DNA of 64,000 nt, from the NCBI RefSeq assembly GCF_030052815.1, contig NC_079499.1, positions 81,383,183 through 81,447,182 on the forward strand, read 5' to 3'. The notes below the pieces were generated by a model. It saw nothing but the letters and a program-made list of their open reading frames with translations. It ran no database searches and was not told the origin of the DNA. The position numbers and the translations under genes are program-made. Of this stretch, positions 1-12,071 are shown piece after piece. The stretch comes from Hevea brasiliensis (taxonomy: Eukaryota > Streptophyta > Magnoliopsida > Malpighiales > Euphorbiaceae). Position 1 is the first letter of the stretch. Every line of letters starts with the position of its first letter.

Positions 1-1439
1 CCAAAACCTGTAGCCCAACCACAGCCCTTAGCTTGGCAGTATAAAAAATTGATGAAATTTGGGGCCACCGAGTTTAAAGGCACTGTGGATCCACTGGAGG
101 CAGAACAATGGTTGGAAAGAATGGAACGAGTTTTCAGGAAGCTACAGTGTACAGAAGAGATGAAGTTCGAATATTCTATTTCCTTATTACAAGGGGATGC
201 CTATGAATGGTGGAAGACCATCCCCCACAGCCTGGTGGAGCCACCTGTGTTAACCTGGTCAGACTTCTTGAGGGAGTTCCGACAGAAATGGGTCCCTGAT
301 ACATATGTGGATATGAAACTACAAGAATTCCTGAGTTTGAAACAAGGGAACAAAACCATAGCAGAATATGAGAGAGATTTCTCAAGGCTAAGCCACTATG
401 CTAGAAGCTTAGTCTCCACCCCCAGAGACAGATGCAAGAGTTTTGAGTTCGGGCTAAGGCAGAGTCTGAGAATGCAAGTTGTGGGTTTCAGACATCAGAA
501 TTTTGCTAAATTGATCTCACAGGCCCTAGAATTGGAAAGGATAGAATCCGAAGGGGCAGTGAAGAACGGTTCACAAGAGAAAGAGAAAACTGAAAAGACT
601 ACTGAACAAGTATCTGGAAGTGGTTATGGGAAGAGGAAACAGTTTGGGGGATTTAGCTCTCGTAGAGGCAGAGGTAGATTTTCTGGCCAAAGACCACCTC
701 GATCTGGTCAGCCGACCCAACAAGCTTCTCGAGGATCTCTATCAGTCCGGCAGTGTGAAACTTGTGGTAGAACTCATGGTGGAGTTTGTTACAGAGCTAC
801 TGGTGCGTGTTTTAACTGTGGAGGGAGCGGACATTTCTCTAAGGATTGCACTAGTCCGCGCCGGTCTAGGTCCTTCACTACATCTGAAGGATCAGCCTAA
901 ATCTCTGCACCTAGAGGGTCACAGTCAGCTGCTAGAGGCAGAGGTAGGGGTCCTGCTAACACCCTTGGAAGTCAAAGCACTGTTAACCAGCCAACACCCA
1001 GTGGCGCACCAGTCAGAGTGTATACCATGCGTCAGAGGGAAGAAGCTGAAACATCAGATGTTGTAGCTGGTATTTTCTCCATCCTTGACCAAGATGTATA
1101 TGTGTTATTTGATCCTGGCTCCACACATTCGTATGTTAGTGCTAGTGTGATGTGTTCTACTGCTATTCAGTGTGTACCAATGGACTATGATGTGATAGTA
1201 ACTAGTCCATTAGGCCAGGAGGTCAGAGTAAATAGGCTATATAGAGATTGTCCTTTGGTGATCCAAGGACACACTTTTTTGTCTGATTTAATTGAAATGC
1301 CCTTCAGAGATTATGACATTATCTTGGGCATGGATTGGTTAGCCAGGCATCACGCCATGATTGACTGTAGACTGAAGACAGTCACTTTTGGTCTTCCTCA
1401 GTATGGTGATATAGTAATACATGGGGAGAGGCAGTTATT
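1..1439 (+). pseudogene. gag-pro: Ty3/gypsy gag-protease fragment, element A1
   Basis: The frame is open from base 1, so the true start lies before the window. It encodes a capsid-type retrotransposon gag (FKGTVDPLEAEQWLERM near residue 20, LTWSDFLREFRQKW near residue 80), an RG-rich basic stretch, a CCHC zinc knuckle (CFNCGGSGHFSKDC, about 834-875), then a retropepsin with active site DPGSTHS (about 1111-1131) and ILGMDWLARHH (about 1321-1353). One in-frame TAA at 898-900 separates gag from protease. Copy A2 has CAA at the same place, so this is a C-to-T change. Homology stops abruptly at base 1439 after GERQLL, where antisense pol of A2 begins. The fragment is the left arm of a large inverted repeat. 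It belongs to the same family as A2 and A3. It is not a working gene, because the rest of pol is absent. Confidence 0.88.
1..1439 (+). repeat. Left arm of long gag-pro inverted repeat
   Basis: Bases 1-1439 read the same as the reverse complement of 3088-4529, with scattered substitutions (roughly nine of ten residues agree in the translated gag). The arm probably continues to the left of the window. The spacer, 1440-3087, holds antisense RT and RNase H. Confidence 0.85.
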
Positions 1440-2990
1440 GAATGCCCTGCCGAACTTCTTCCAACAGCTTCTGATACTTTTCATCATTCTGAGCAGCCAT
1501 TCTAATATGATCAATCAACACTGGCTGTACATGCCATGCAACTGCTGTCTGCTCCTCATCATTAATCTCTAAACTGGCATGTAATGATCTCAACTCATGT
1601 ACTAAAGACAAAGGAGTAACCCGTAGAGTTGCCATAGTCTTGCGACTTAGGGCGTCAGCCACAACATTAGCTTTTCCTGGCTGATAGTCTATCAGACAAT
1701 CATAGTCTTTTATCAACTCTAACCATCTCCTCTGTCTCAAATTCAACTCTTTTTGGGTGCCCAAATACTTCAAACTCTTATGATCTATGTAGATGTAGCA
1801 TTTCTCCCCATACAAATAATTTCTCCAGATCTTAAGAGCAAACACAATTGCTGCAAGCTCCAAATCATGTGTTGGATAATTCCTCTCATACAGTTTCAGC
1901 TAGCATGATGCATAGGCAATGACATTTCGATCTTGCATCAACACACAACCTAACCCATTATGAGAAGCATCGCTGTAAACTGTATATTCTTTACCCGGTG
2001 TAGGTAAAGTCAGGACTGGAGCCTCAGTCAAACATCTTTTCAATTCATCAAAACTTTGCTGGCATTTGTCCGTCCACTGAAATTTCACATCCTTTCTAAG
2101 CAGCTTGGTCAATGGAGATGCCAACATGGAGAATCCCTTCACAAATCGACGGTAGTATCCAGCTAACCCCAGAAAACTGCGAATCTCTGTGACATTTATG
2201 AGTGGCTACCAATTAAGGACAGCTTCAATCTTGCTAGGATCTACCTTAATACCCTCTGCTGATACTATGTGCCCCAAAAAGGATATCTCCTTCAGCCAAA
2301 ATTCACATTTCGACAATTTGGCGTATAGTCGCTTTCTCCTCAAAATCAAGTACAATCCGCAGATGTCTATCATGCTCTTCTGCATTCCTCGAATAGACCA
2401 ATATATCATCGATAAATACCACAACAAACTGGTCGAGGTATGGTCTGAAGATAGTGTTCATCAGATCCATAAAAGCAGCCGGAGCATTAGTTAACCCGAA
2501 TGGCATGACCAAGAACTCATAATGGCCATAACAGGTTCTGAAGGCAGTTTTTGAAATACTCTGCTCTTATACTTTCAGCTGATAATAAACTGATCTCAGG
2601 TCAATTTTGGAGAATACAGCTGCACCCCTTAGCTGATCAAACAAGTCATCAATGCGGGGTAATGGATATCTGTTCTTTATTGTCACCTTATTCAATTGCC
2701 GATAGTCAATACACAAACGGAGAGTGCCATCTTTCTTCTTTACAAACAACACTGGCGCTCCCCAAGGTGACACACTAGGTTGGATAAAGCTCTTGTCAAG
2801 CAATTCTTGCAATTGCACTTTCAATTCTTTCAATTCTGCTGGTGCCATTCTATATGGCGTTATGGAGATTGGGTCCACACCAGGCATAACATCAATTTCA
2901 AACTGCACTTCTCTTTCTGGAGGTAATCCTGGCAATTCATCAGGAAACACATCCGGAAAGTCACACACAGTAGGAATGTCCTCGATCCGG
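1440..2990 (-). pseudogene. pol: Reverse transcriptase and RNase H of A2
   Basis: On the minus strand the region opens with the protease-RT linker ([18 protein letters not shown] near 2950), then RT with [18 protein letters not shown] (about 2720), [28 protein letters not shown] (about 2500) and the catalytic FIDDILVYS (about 2410). RNase H follows ([14 protein letters not shown] near 1960, [33 protein letters not shown] near 1660). Frames break at about 2985, 2570 and 2335. At 1900-1905 two adjacent codons read TGC TAG where A3 has CGC CAG, both C-to-T. The ORF ends at the A1 junction (EEVRQGIQ), short of integrase. Inactive. Confidence 0.87.
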
Positions 2991-4722
2991 ACTCCCCACT
3001 TGGGTGTCTATCACATGAGCCAAGTACGCCTCACACCCTTTTCTAATCATTTTTCTGGCCAGTGCAGCTGAAATGATGTTTGAAGGTAATAACTGCCTCT
3101 CCCCATGTATTACTACATCACCATACTGAGGGAGACCAAAAGTGACTGTCTTCAGTCTACAGTCAATCATAGCATGATGCCTGGCTAACCAATCCATGTC
3201 CAAGATAATGTCATAATCTCTGAAGGGCATTTCAATTAAATCAGATAGAAAAGTATGTCCTTGGATCACCAAAGGACAGTCTCTATATAGCCTATTTACC
3301 CTGACCTCTTGGCCTAATGGACTAGTTACTAACACATCATAGTCCATTGGTACACATGAAATAGCAGTAGAACACATCACACTAGCACTAACATATGATT
3401 GTGTGGAGCCAGGATCAAATAACACATACACATCTTGGTCAAGGATGGAGAAAATACCAACTACAACGTCTGATGTTTCAGCCTCTTCCCTCTGACACAT
3501 GGTATACACTCGATCGTGCGCCATCGGTACCGGGTGGTTAATGTTGCTTTGACTTCCAGGGGTGTTACCAGGACCCCTACCTCTGCCTCTGCCTCTAGCA
3601 GCTGACTGTGACCCTCTGGGTGCAGAGACTTGGGCTGATCCTTCAGATGTAGTGAAAGATCCAGACCGGCGCGGGCTAGTGCAATCCTTCGCGAAATGTC
3701 CGCTCCCTCCACAGTTAAAACATGCGCCAGTAGCTTTAAAACAAACCCCGCCATGAGTTTTCCCACAAGTCTCACACTGTCGTACTGATAGAGATCCTCG
3801 AGAAGCTTGTTGGGTCTGCTGACCAGACCGGGGTGGTCTTTGGCCAGAAAATCTGCCTCTACCTCTACGGGAACTAGATCCCCCAAACTATTTCCTCTTG
3901 CCAGAACCACTTTCAGATGCTTGTCCCGTAGTCTTTTCAGCCTTTTCTTTCTCTTGTGAACCCTTATTCACTGCCCTTTCGGATTCTATCCTTTCTAATT
4001 CCAAGGCTTGTGAGATCAATTCAGCAAAATTCTGATGTCTGAAACCCACAACTTGCATTCTCAGACTCTGCCTTAGCCCAGACTCAAACCTTTTGCATCT
4101 ATCTCTGGGGGTGGAGACTAAGCTTCCAGTATAGTGGCTTAGCCTTGAGAAATCTCTTTCATATTCTGCTACAGTTCGGTTCCCTTGTTTCAAACTCAAG
4201 AATTCTTGCAACTTCATGTCCACATATGCATCAGGAACCCATTTCTGTCGGAACTCCCTCAAAAAGTCTATCCATGTCAGCACAGGTGGCTCAACCAGGC
4301 TGTGGGGGATGGTCTTCCACCATTCAAACACATCCCCTTGCAACAAGAAAACAGAATACTCAAACTTCAGCTCTTCCGTACATTGCTGCTTTCTGAAAAC
4401 TCGTTCCATTCTTTCCAACCACTATTCTGCCTCCAGTGGATCCACAGTGCCTTTAAACTCAGTGGCCCCAAATTTCATCAACTTTTCATACTGCCGAGCT
4501 GAGGGCTGTGGTTGTGCTACAGGTACTGGCATCTGAGCTTGGGGTAGCACATTACCCGCCATTTGCTGAAAGAAGGCAGTTATCTGCTACATAAATTAAG
4601 CAGGAAACTACGGTGCTGGAGCAGGAGCTGGAGTGGCTGACCCACTCACGTTCTGGAGCTGGGGCTTCCCCTTGAACCTCAGCCTCAACAGATTGTTCTT
4701 CGGAATGATCTCCTCCTTCCAT
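2991..4722 (-). pseudogene. gag-pro: gag-protease of A2
   Basis: The ATG at 4722 (MEGGDHSEEQ) matches the gag start of A3 (MEEGDHSVDQ), which fixes the start. Capsid motifs lie at about 4420-4150 (MERMERVFRK, FLREFRQKWVPDAY), the zinc knuckle (CETCGKTHGGVC, then CFNCGGSGHFAKDC) at about 3770-3680, and the retropepsin DPGSTQS near 3410. There are stops in the N-terminal part, and a TAG at about 3888-3890 lies where A1 has CAG (KRKQFGG). The protease block through ARKMIRKGCEAYLAHV is otherwise open to 2991. It forms the right arm of the inverted repeat with A1. Confidence 0.85.
3088..4529 (-). repeat. Right arm of long gag-pro inverted repeat
   Basis: This is the reverse complement partner of 1-1439. 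Base 4529 pairs with base 1 and base 3088 with base 1439. At the inner end both arms read through the protease residues GERQLL. There the right arm continues into normal protease while the left arm stops. Confidence 0.85.
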
Positions 4723-4891
4723 TTCGTTTTCTCAAATTTTCTACCTCCTGTGATCAAACACAAGGAGGTTGACCTCTGTTAGTACATATTCATGATGTAA
4801 ATATGTCATATGTATCAATTAAAGACACTTGAGCAGTTGTACTTATCAATAAAATATTCATACACATAGTCAAAATTTATTGAAAAACCAT

Positions 4892-4903
4892 GCTCTGATA
4901 CTG
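4892..4903 (-). other. Primer-binding site of A2, mutated at its first two bases
   Basis: On the minus strand it reads CAGTATCAGAGC. The A3, B and D elements have TGGTATCAGAGC here, the complement of the 3' end of initiator tRNA-Met. The first two bases, which should pair with the CCA tail, differ. It lies 8 bases inside the LTR end at 4912. The rest of 4723-4911 is untranslated leader with nothing else recognised. Confidence 0.75.
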
Positions 4904-4911
4904 CTAAAACA

Positions 4912-7537
4912 TGTCACACCTTACCCCTCTGTAAGGCATAACATGATCCCGTAGAATACTTAATGAACTACCGAACTTCACCTACCGATAACCCATTAAG
5001 TACCCTACAAGGGATTTTAAAGCGATTTTCTTACATTTTAGAAGTGGTGAGCATTTTGATGAGAATTAAAAATTATTTATTCAAAGCTTAAATACTAGTA
5101 AAAATTTTTGTCCATTTTAGTTTTGCCGCAAATTTTATAAAAATTTTGACAGAGTTCCCTCTGTATTTTGAGAAACCAGTTCTTCAAAGACCTGTAAAAA
5201 GCACTTCCAAAAAATATTTCACAACTCCCAACCTTCAATAATTCACAATTCAACTCAAATCAATTCATTCCAAAACAGTTCCACAATCCAAATCAAATTT
5301 GTCAACTCAGAATATTTAATAATTCCATTCACAAAACATAAAGCAGGAAATTCATATGTACAAATATTAATTTACAATAGAAAATCCAAAATAATATTAT
5401 TACAATTTATTTACAAGTGCTCGACTTTATATTGATACATACAACATTTCCATATTTACATCAAAATTTATCTACAAGGGCATAAAATAATACCCGTACA
5501 AAAATCAATGTAATCCTCGATTTAATCGCAGCTCACTCTGCTGTCTTTTCCTTGCTCTTATCTGCGACAGCAAAATAAGCCATCGCTGAGTATAAAAATA
5601 CTCAATGGTGCACAATAAAAATTTAAAATGCAATAAATAAATTATTCATTGCCAAACATAATTTAAATGTTTCTCAATCACATTTCACAAATATTAAAGT
5701 TCATGATAGCATCATTTTGTCAAATAATCTATTAAACACAGTTTAGTCAAATAATTTCATAAACACAGTGTTGCCAAAGTCATACACAACTTAAGCAATG
5801 ACACAAAATTTCCGATCAATGCCGTGTTGTACACCACGACAAAGCAATCTCAACCCCATTAATGAAAATCAATGAGGGAGGTGGCTAGCTAGCTAATGAG
5901 TACTCATCCGATCTACAACCACAACTGGCAAGCCAGAGAGGGAGGAAAATAAACGATCTCAACCCCATAAATGGAGGAGGAATAATAAGTAACTGTCATG
6001 CTAAGTGTGAATCAAAAATCCATTTCAAACATTTCATTCAAATATTGCATACAAAAATCAAATCAATTTCCAAAGTTACAATTTGATCACAAGGTGGCAA
6101 CACAAAAGTTCATAAATTCATAATGCGTACTAAATCAATTTTTCAAGGATAAAATGCTTAAGTAGGGTTTATTGTGCACAAACCTCAAGCGAGTCGTCCC
6201 TTAGCCTTGACTCGGTTCCTCGGGTTCCTTCCCGATATTCTTTTCAACTGAAACACACAATTTTACAATGTTTCAGTACTAGAACTTAACATAAATCCAA
6301 AATAAATTTAGTTTCACAATTACCTAGCTCTAACGTGCTAAATTCGACGTTCTTTAAATTTTGTGTTTCGGGTTACTATTCACTGCACTATTCAAGTCAA
6401 ATAGTTGACTTTCTAAGGCTTAATAGGTATGGGAATTCTAACTTCACCCACATACCACATTTTGGTCATTAAACTTGTTGGTTTTGGTCATTTTCTCAAA
6501 GCTTAGGTCAATTTGGCAAAATTGCCAATTTTCGGTTTTGGTGCTCCGAAGTTGCACTATTCCATTGGTCAATCTACTGTTGGAATTTGGCAAAACTTCC
6601 TTCATAGAAAATGTTCCTTATTGTCTTAAGTGTATTCTCACTTTTGAATCACCCCAATCGGAGTTTTGTAGCTCAAGTTATAGCCAAAATACAATTACTA
6701 TTCACGTGCACTGTTCATACTGAGATTTTGGTTCTGGTAGATTTTTTGCCCAACTTTGTTCAGTAATTTGATCAAGTTAAGTTCATAATTTGGTCTAACT
6801 TTCTTCATATGAAATGTTCTACTATGTCTTAGGTTTCCATCGGTTTAAGAATCGCCTAAATCGGAGTTTTCTAGAGAGAGTTATAGCCATTGGAACTTTA
6901 CTGCTCAATGGCAATTCTGCAGAATCGCAGGTACGTAACTCCACTTTGCTCAATAATTTGACTAGGTTAATGGCATAATTTGGGATGGTGTTCTTCATGA
7001 AAGTTTTAGGTCTATATCCTATCTAATTGCTGGTAAAATTTCAGGTCAATTTGACCTTCCTAGCTCGAGTTATGACCAAATGAATATTGTTTATTTGATC
7101 AGTTTGGTGCAGTGGCAGCCTGCTCTCATTTCACTTTGGTCAATTGTTTCACCAAGTTTTAGTCAGTTTTTGGCCATGGTTCCTTAATGAAAATTGTGCT
7201 ATTTTATGTCTATTTTCATCTCCAATTGGTGGTATATCAATTGGGCTTGTAAAATTCCCGTTTTGGTCCTTCAAAATAGGTTTGGTCATGCTGCCAGCAG
7301 CATGACCATTTACCTCCGAATTTAACTTAATTTCCTATCATTCCCACACAACTTATTTGGTCATAATTGACCATTATTTCACTTCACAATAGGTCAAAAA
7401 TGCCATTTATGCATTTCTCCAAATTTTGGTTCACAAACCCTAACCTTCAAACCCTAACTTCTCCATCTCATGCATTTAATCACAAGTAGTGCACTTAGTC
7501 TTAACCATTCAACTAAGGAAGGTTTCTAAACTCATTC
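4912..7537 (-). repeat. 5' LTR of A2, 3' portion
   Basis: On the plus strand this begins TGTCACACCTTACCCC, the inverted end of the LTR. It has no long ORF and is AT-rich. Four degenerate units recur between about 6600 and 7240, marked by TTCAT/TTAAT blocks at 6601, 6804, 6994 and 7194 and by GTTATRRCCA blocks. The LTR is cut at 7537 by element B and continues at 18472. Together the two parts make about 3.66 kb, matching the 3643 bp LTR of A3. Confidence 0.85.
7533..7537. repeat. Target-site duplication CATTC, left copy (element B)
   Basis: CATTC at 7533-7537 and again at 18467-18471 flank element B exactly, which gives clean 5-bp boundaries in the A2 LTR. Confidence 0.93.
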
Positions 7538-10500
7538 TGTGACACCCCATACCCGTGTATAGTATACCCGAGTAAGTAATCCCACATGGTGTACCGGCAC
7601 ACTCTAATATACCTCAATTAATTTTTATCATAACTTTGAATATAACTTGTAAAATATAACTCATTTAAGTCATTTATTGAAATCGTAATTTATTTGAGGT
7701 TCCGAAAATTTTAAAGAAAATCCGGCAGAGTACCAGCTAAAAATGGAGAAAACAGTTCTTCGGAACCTGTGAAAAACACTTCCAATAAACAAACTCATTC
7801 ATTCTCAACTCCAATATCATCACAAAACTCAATATCAAGATCTCAACATTTCAATTTCAATTCTCATTCATCCATCACATGTGATGATCACATATAAATC
7901 ACAAATAAACATTTACTTTTCCATTCACAAATACAATTTTCATAATTTACATAAACATCAATATACATTACACAAGTTTAATTTCATATGAGAAAATCAA
8001 AATTTAGTTACAAAATGTCAAAATGACACCTAGTGTCCTACCAATGCACTGCAGAAGTTGAGGTGACACGGACACTGAGCTGAACTGCAGGATAGACTCA
8101 CCCAGTCTGCGGTCTACTGGGCTCACGATCTGTATCTCCAGTACCTACGCGTGGCAAAAGCAACGCACTAAGCAATAATGCTTAGTGGTGCAATAATAAA
8201 ATAAAAGAAAATAGCAAGAAAACAAATATGTAGTAAATGTGTATGATTCATTTGTTTAGTATGGGTATATACATTAATTCATTAACTTTGTTCACTTTCA
8301 TTCATTTGGTTGCCCAAGTAACCTACACTAGACGACTGGACTAGATAACGGGTAAACTGGTGCTGGGCACCTAGTATCTCGGGCCGTCACACCATCGGTC
8401 ACATATGCATCTCGGCAGTGCAACAAAACGGCTAATAAGTCAGATAACATCAGGCACAAGGCCAAGTCTCAATACAACGTCAGAATGGCTAAAAGCCATG
8501 AAATCACGAAATGGCATATTGCCATGTGCAGTACTGCTAACTGAACCCTATTGGCATGCCAAACTATCCAAACCAATCTTGTTAGGTATACTAGGGCATT
8601 CGATACTTTAAAATTCTTCAATATTTGAATTTCAAGTTTCGGTGTTACTATTCACCTCTATGGTCAACTAAAATGTTGACTTTTAGGTAGAAATTAGGTA
8701 CATTGGTTTTGGCACTCCCAACATACCATATTTTCCTTTTAAAACTTGTTGGAATTGGTCACCATTACCATTTCTAACTTAAAACCAAGAGGGCAGAAAA
8801 TTTCAGTTTTTGAAGCATATGTTTACTGTTCCATTAAGCACTGTTGCAGTGGGAATTTGAAGAAATGAAAAACATGAAAGTTGTTCCTTATTTTGTCTAG
8901 TTGAATTTCCTTTTTTGAATCACTCCATTTGGAGTTTTGTATCTCCAGACATGGCTCAAAAACCATAGCTGGCCGGATTGCTAATCTGCAGAATTGACCA
9001 TTTCTACAGTAACATGAACAGTGACTGTGATTGCATTTTTGAAATTGTTCTGGCCATAATTTGGGGTAGTTTCTTCATGAAAGTTGTTTGTCTATGTCTT
9101 AACTTGTTTCTGTAAAAATTTCAGGTCAATTGACCAAATCTACAGTGAGTTATGGCCAAATGAACAGTTACTGTTCATTTGGTCATTCTGCAGAATCGCT
9201 GTGGTGTCCGGATTGGGGCCAACTTTTGGTCCTCTTGCTTTGGTCTTTTGGGCATGGTTTCTTCAGCAAAAATGTGCCATTATAAGCCTAGTTTCATGTC
9301 CAATTGGCCAAACACCAATTGGACCAACACAGCCAAAGTTATGGTTGTGTAATTGGACTGAAATCTCAGTCACCATTACTGCTGTCCCTAGGCAGCATAG
9401 TCATTCTCTTTGCCAAGCTATTTTTCAGTTCATATTATGGTCAACTTACCTAAAATGGTCACTAATTGACCATTAAAATGTTCTCTAACAATTTCATAAG
9501 CCAAGTCAATTTTTCACTTCTCAAAACCCTAATGTCCAATTCAAATTACTCATAAACCTTAATTAGCATACTAGTTCAACACCCATGCATATTCATACTT
9601 TAAACATCATTTCTAGACACTCTAAGTTCATTAAAACAATCAAACTCATCCTTCCTTAGGGCTGTCGAAAATTGAAGATACCCTAACATATATGATTTAC
9701 TTCAATTTCTTACAATTTCTTATCTTAAAATGATGCTCTAACAAGGATTAAAGGAGTGAGAGTGAAAGTATAGCACTAACCTTTAAGTGGCAGAATTTTC
9801 AGCCACCCAAACTCCTTTCTTTCTTCCTCTTTTGGCTGCCTAAAGCTTCCTTAGGGTGTGTAGATAAATTTTAGTGAAGATGACTTAGGGTTTTGGGGTG
9901 AGGTTTGAGAGGTTTTTCAAGCTTGAAAATGAAGAAAATGGAGGTTTAGGGCAAGGCTTGATTTCGGCTGCAATTGGGGAGGATGATGGCTGCTGGATTT
10001 TTAATTATTTTGGTCTTTGTTTTGTCTCTTTTAAGTATTTAAGAAAGCTTATTAGCTTGTGATTGGTTGGTAATTTATAAATGACATCATTATGATGTCA
10101 CAAATTGCTTTATTTTGATTTTTCTTTTCTTTTCATCACTACTCAATTTCAATTAAATTTTTAGTAATGTTTCTTCATATTTTATATCATATTAATTATT
10201 TACTTAGCTGGACAAGTCGGCCAAAAATCACCTCTGAAGGTGAAATGACCAAAATGCCCTCCGTTTGGCTTAACGGGTCAAAATTATCTGTACCAATTGA
10301 AAAATTTTTCTAGGTATTTTCTTGGCATTTTAATGCTATGAGAACCTCAATAACCCTTCTCTGGAGTCCCAAAAATTATTTTATAATTTTTCTCCCGGGT
10401 CTAGGGCTCCTCGTTGCAAGAACCGCAACTTCCCTCTGGTTACCCATCGCTAGGGTACCGGCTTGTTTAACTTGTTTGTATTTTATTTCTAAAATTTTTA

Positions 10501-10640
10501 CTAAATTTTTCTTATTAATATTTGAGTTAATTATGGTTCCTGACTTTAGTTTAATTATTTTTCCGGACGTTCTATGCATCGACAGATACACCGTCACGAA
10601 TAAAGAGGATGTACGGAGTAGTTACCGGGAGGGTGTTACA
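7538..10640 (-). repeat. 3' LTR of element B
   Basis: On the minus strand it starts TGTAACACCCTCCCGG and ends GGGTGTCACA. It contains degenerate repeat units with CATGA-like blocks at 8873, 9076 and 9264, a near-perfect hairpin at 9156-9182, and the A-family-like GTTATGGCCAAATG text. The short ORFs inside are not conserved between the two LTRs as proteins and are not annotated. Confidence 0.93.
9156..9182. repeat. Perfect 13-bp-arm hairpin in the B LTR
   Basis: Arm CCAAATGAACAGT, one-base loop, perfect reverse complement. The same hairpin recurs at 16977-17003 and in both solo LTRs (24663-24689 and 32641-32671). Confidence 0.9.
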
Positions 10641-10653
10641 ACTCTTCCCCTCT
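10641..10653 (-). other. Polypurine tract of element B
   Basis: The minus strand reads AGAGGGGAAGAGT immediately before the LTR start TGTAACACC. This is the expected primer site for plus-strand DNA synthesis. The stop codon of the integrase frame abuts it. Confidence 0.85.
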
Positions 10654-12071
10654 AATTTAAATTTCGTCCTCGGAATTTGCCTGATGCAAACAGTTGAGGG
10701 AACTGTTGCCTCATCATCTCTTCACTTTCCCTAGTTGCCTCCTCGGTGTTGTGGTGCCTCCATAGCACTTTCACCAGTGGAATCTGCTTGTTCCTCAACT
10801 CTTTCACTTCCCGAGCTAGGATCCGTAGAGGTTCTTCTTCATACGTCAAATCCGGTTGTATTTCAATTTCTTCCCTGGAGATGACATGTGAAGGATCTGA
10901 GCGGTATCTTCTGAGCATGGATATGTGAAACACATTGTGGATCTTGTCTAGCTCTAGAGGTAAAGCTAGCCTATAGGCCACTGGACCCACACGTTCAATG
11001 ACTTCATATGGGCCAATGAACCTAGGGCTCAACTTACCTTTCCTTCCAAACCTCAATACCTTCTTCCACGGTGACACCTTGAGGAACACTTTGTAGCCAA
11101 CCGCATATTCTATTTCTTTTCTCTTCAGATCGGCATAAGATTTCTGTCTGTCTGAGGCAACCTTCAGATTGGCTTTGATTAGTTTCACTTTCTCCTCAGT
11201 CTGTTTCACCAGGTCTGGCCCTACCAGTTTGTCTTCGCCCAATTCAGTCCAGCACACTAGAGTTCTACATTTCCTTCCATACAGTGCTTCATATGGGGCC
11301 ATTTGTATGCTAGCTTGGTACCTATTGTTGTATGCAAATTCTGCCAGTGGGAGATATCTATCCCAACTTCCCTCAAACTCAATGACACAACTCCTCAGCA
11401 TATCCTCAAGGACCTGGATTACTCTTTCGGATTGCCCATCCGTCTGAGGATGGAAAGCTGTGCTGAAGTGGAGTTGTGTACCCAAGGATTCATGCAACTT
11501 CTTCCAAAATCTCGATGTGAATCTTGGGTCTCGATCAGATATGATGGAAAGTGGAATTCCATGCAGTCTAACTATCTCACTGATATACAATTCTACTAAC
11601 TTCTCCAGTGAGTAGTCAGTCCTAACTGGCAGAAAGTGTGCTGACTTCGTCAATCTGTCCACTATCACCTATGCTGCATCATGTTTCTTCCGGGTGAGAG
11701 GTAGACCACTTACAAAATCCATGGTGACCCGATCCCATTTCCATTCAGGTATGTGTATAGGCTGTAGCAAACCTGATGGAACTTGAAGTTCTGCCTTGAC
11801 TTGCTGACATGTCAAGCATTTAGTCATATAGTCAGTTATGTCCTTCTTCATGCCAGGCTACCAATACTGGAGCTTCAGATCATGATACATCTTTGTACTT
11901 CATGGGTGCATAGCATATACACTGGTGTGTGCCTCTTTTAGAATACTGGCTTTCAATTCCCCATTATCTGGTACACACAGTCTTCCTTTGTAATACAGAC
12001 ACCCATCTGCTTTCACCTCATAGTCAGTTGCTTTTCCCTCTGAGATTTTGCTCATAATAGCCATTAACTTT
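10652..12071 (-). pseudogene. pol: Integrase with C-terminal chromodomain, element B
   Basis: From about 11851 the minus strand gives the end of the zinc-binding domain (CLTCQQVKAE), then the catalytic core with D (MDFVSGLP), D (SDRDPRF) and E (QTDGQSERVIQ), followed by a GPY/F-type region (FIGPYEVIERVGPVAYRLALP). After VFHISMLRRYRSDPSHV comes a chromodomain-like block (YEEEPLRILAREVKELRNKQIPLVKVLWRHH), the mark of chromoviruses. The frame from 11851 to 10652 is broken once, by TAG at 11669-11671 where the family has TGG (VWVIVDRL), a G-to-A change. Further stops (YW*PG) and degenerate sequence lie at 11852-12071. This is the best-preserved pol part of B. Confidence 0.9.

Noticed and set aside
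620..1066. Out-of-frame ORF overlapping the gag zinc knuckle, with counterparts at 3461-3910 and 60232-60648
   Set aside because: It occurs at the same +1 offset in three copies, but it begins with GTG in each, has no recognisable domain, and is explained by shared nucleotide sequence in a stop-poor RG-rich region.
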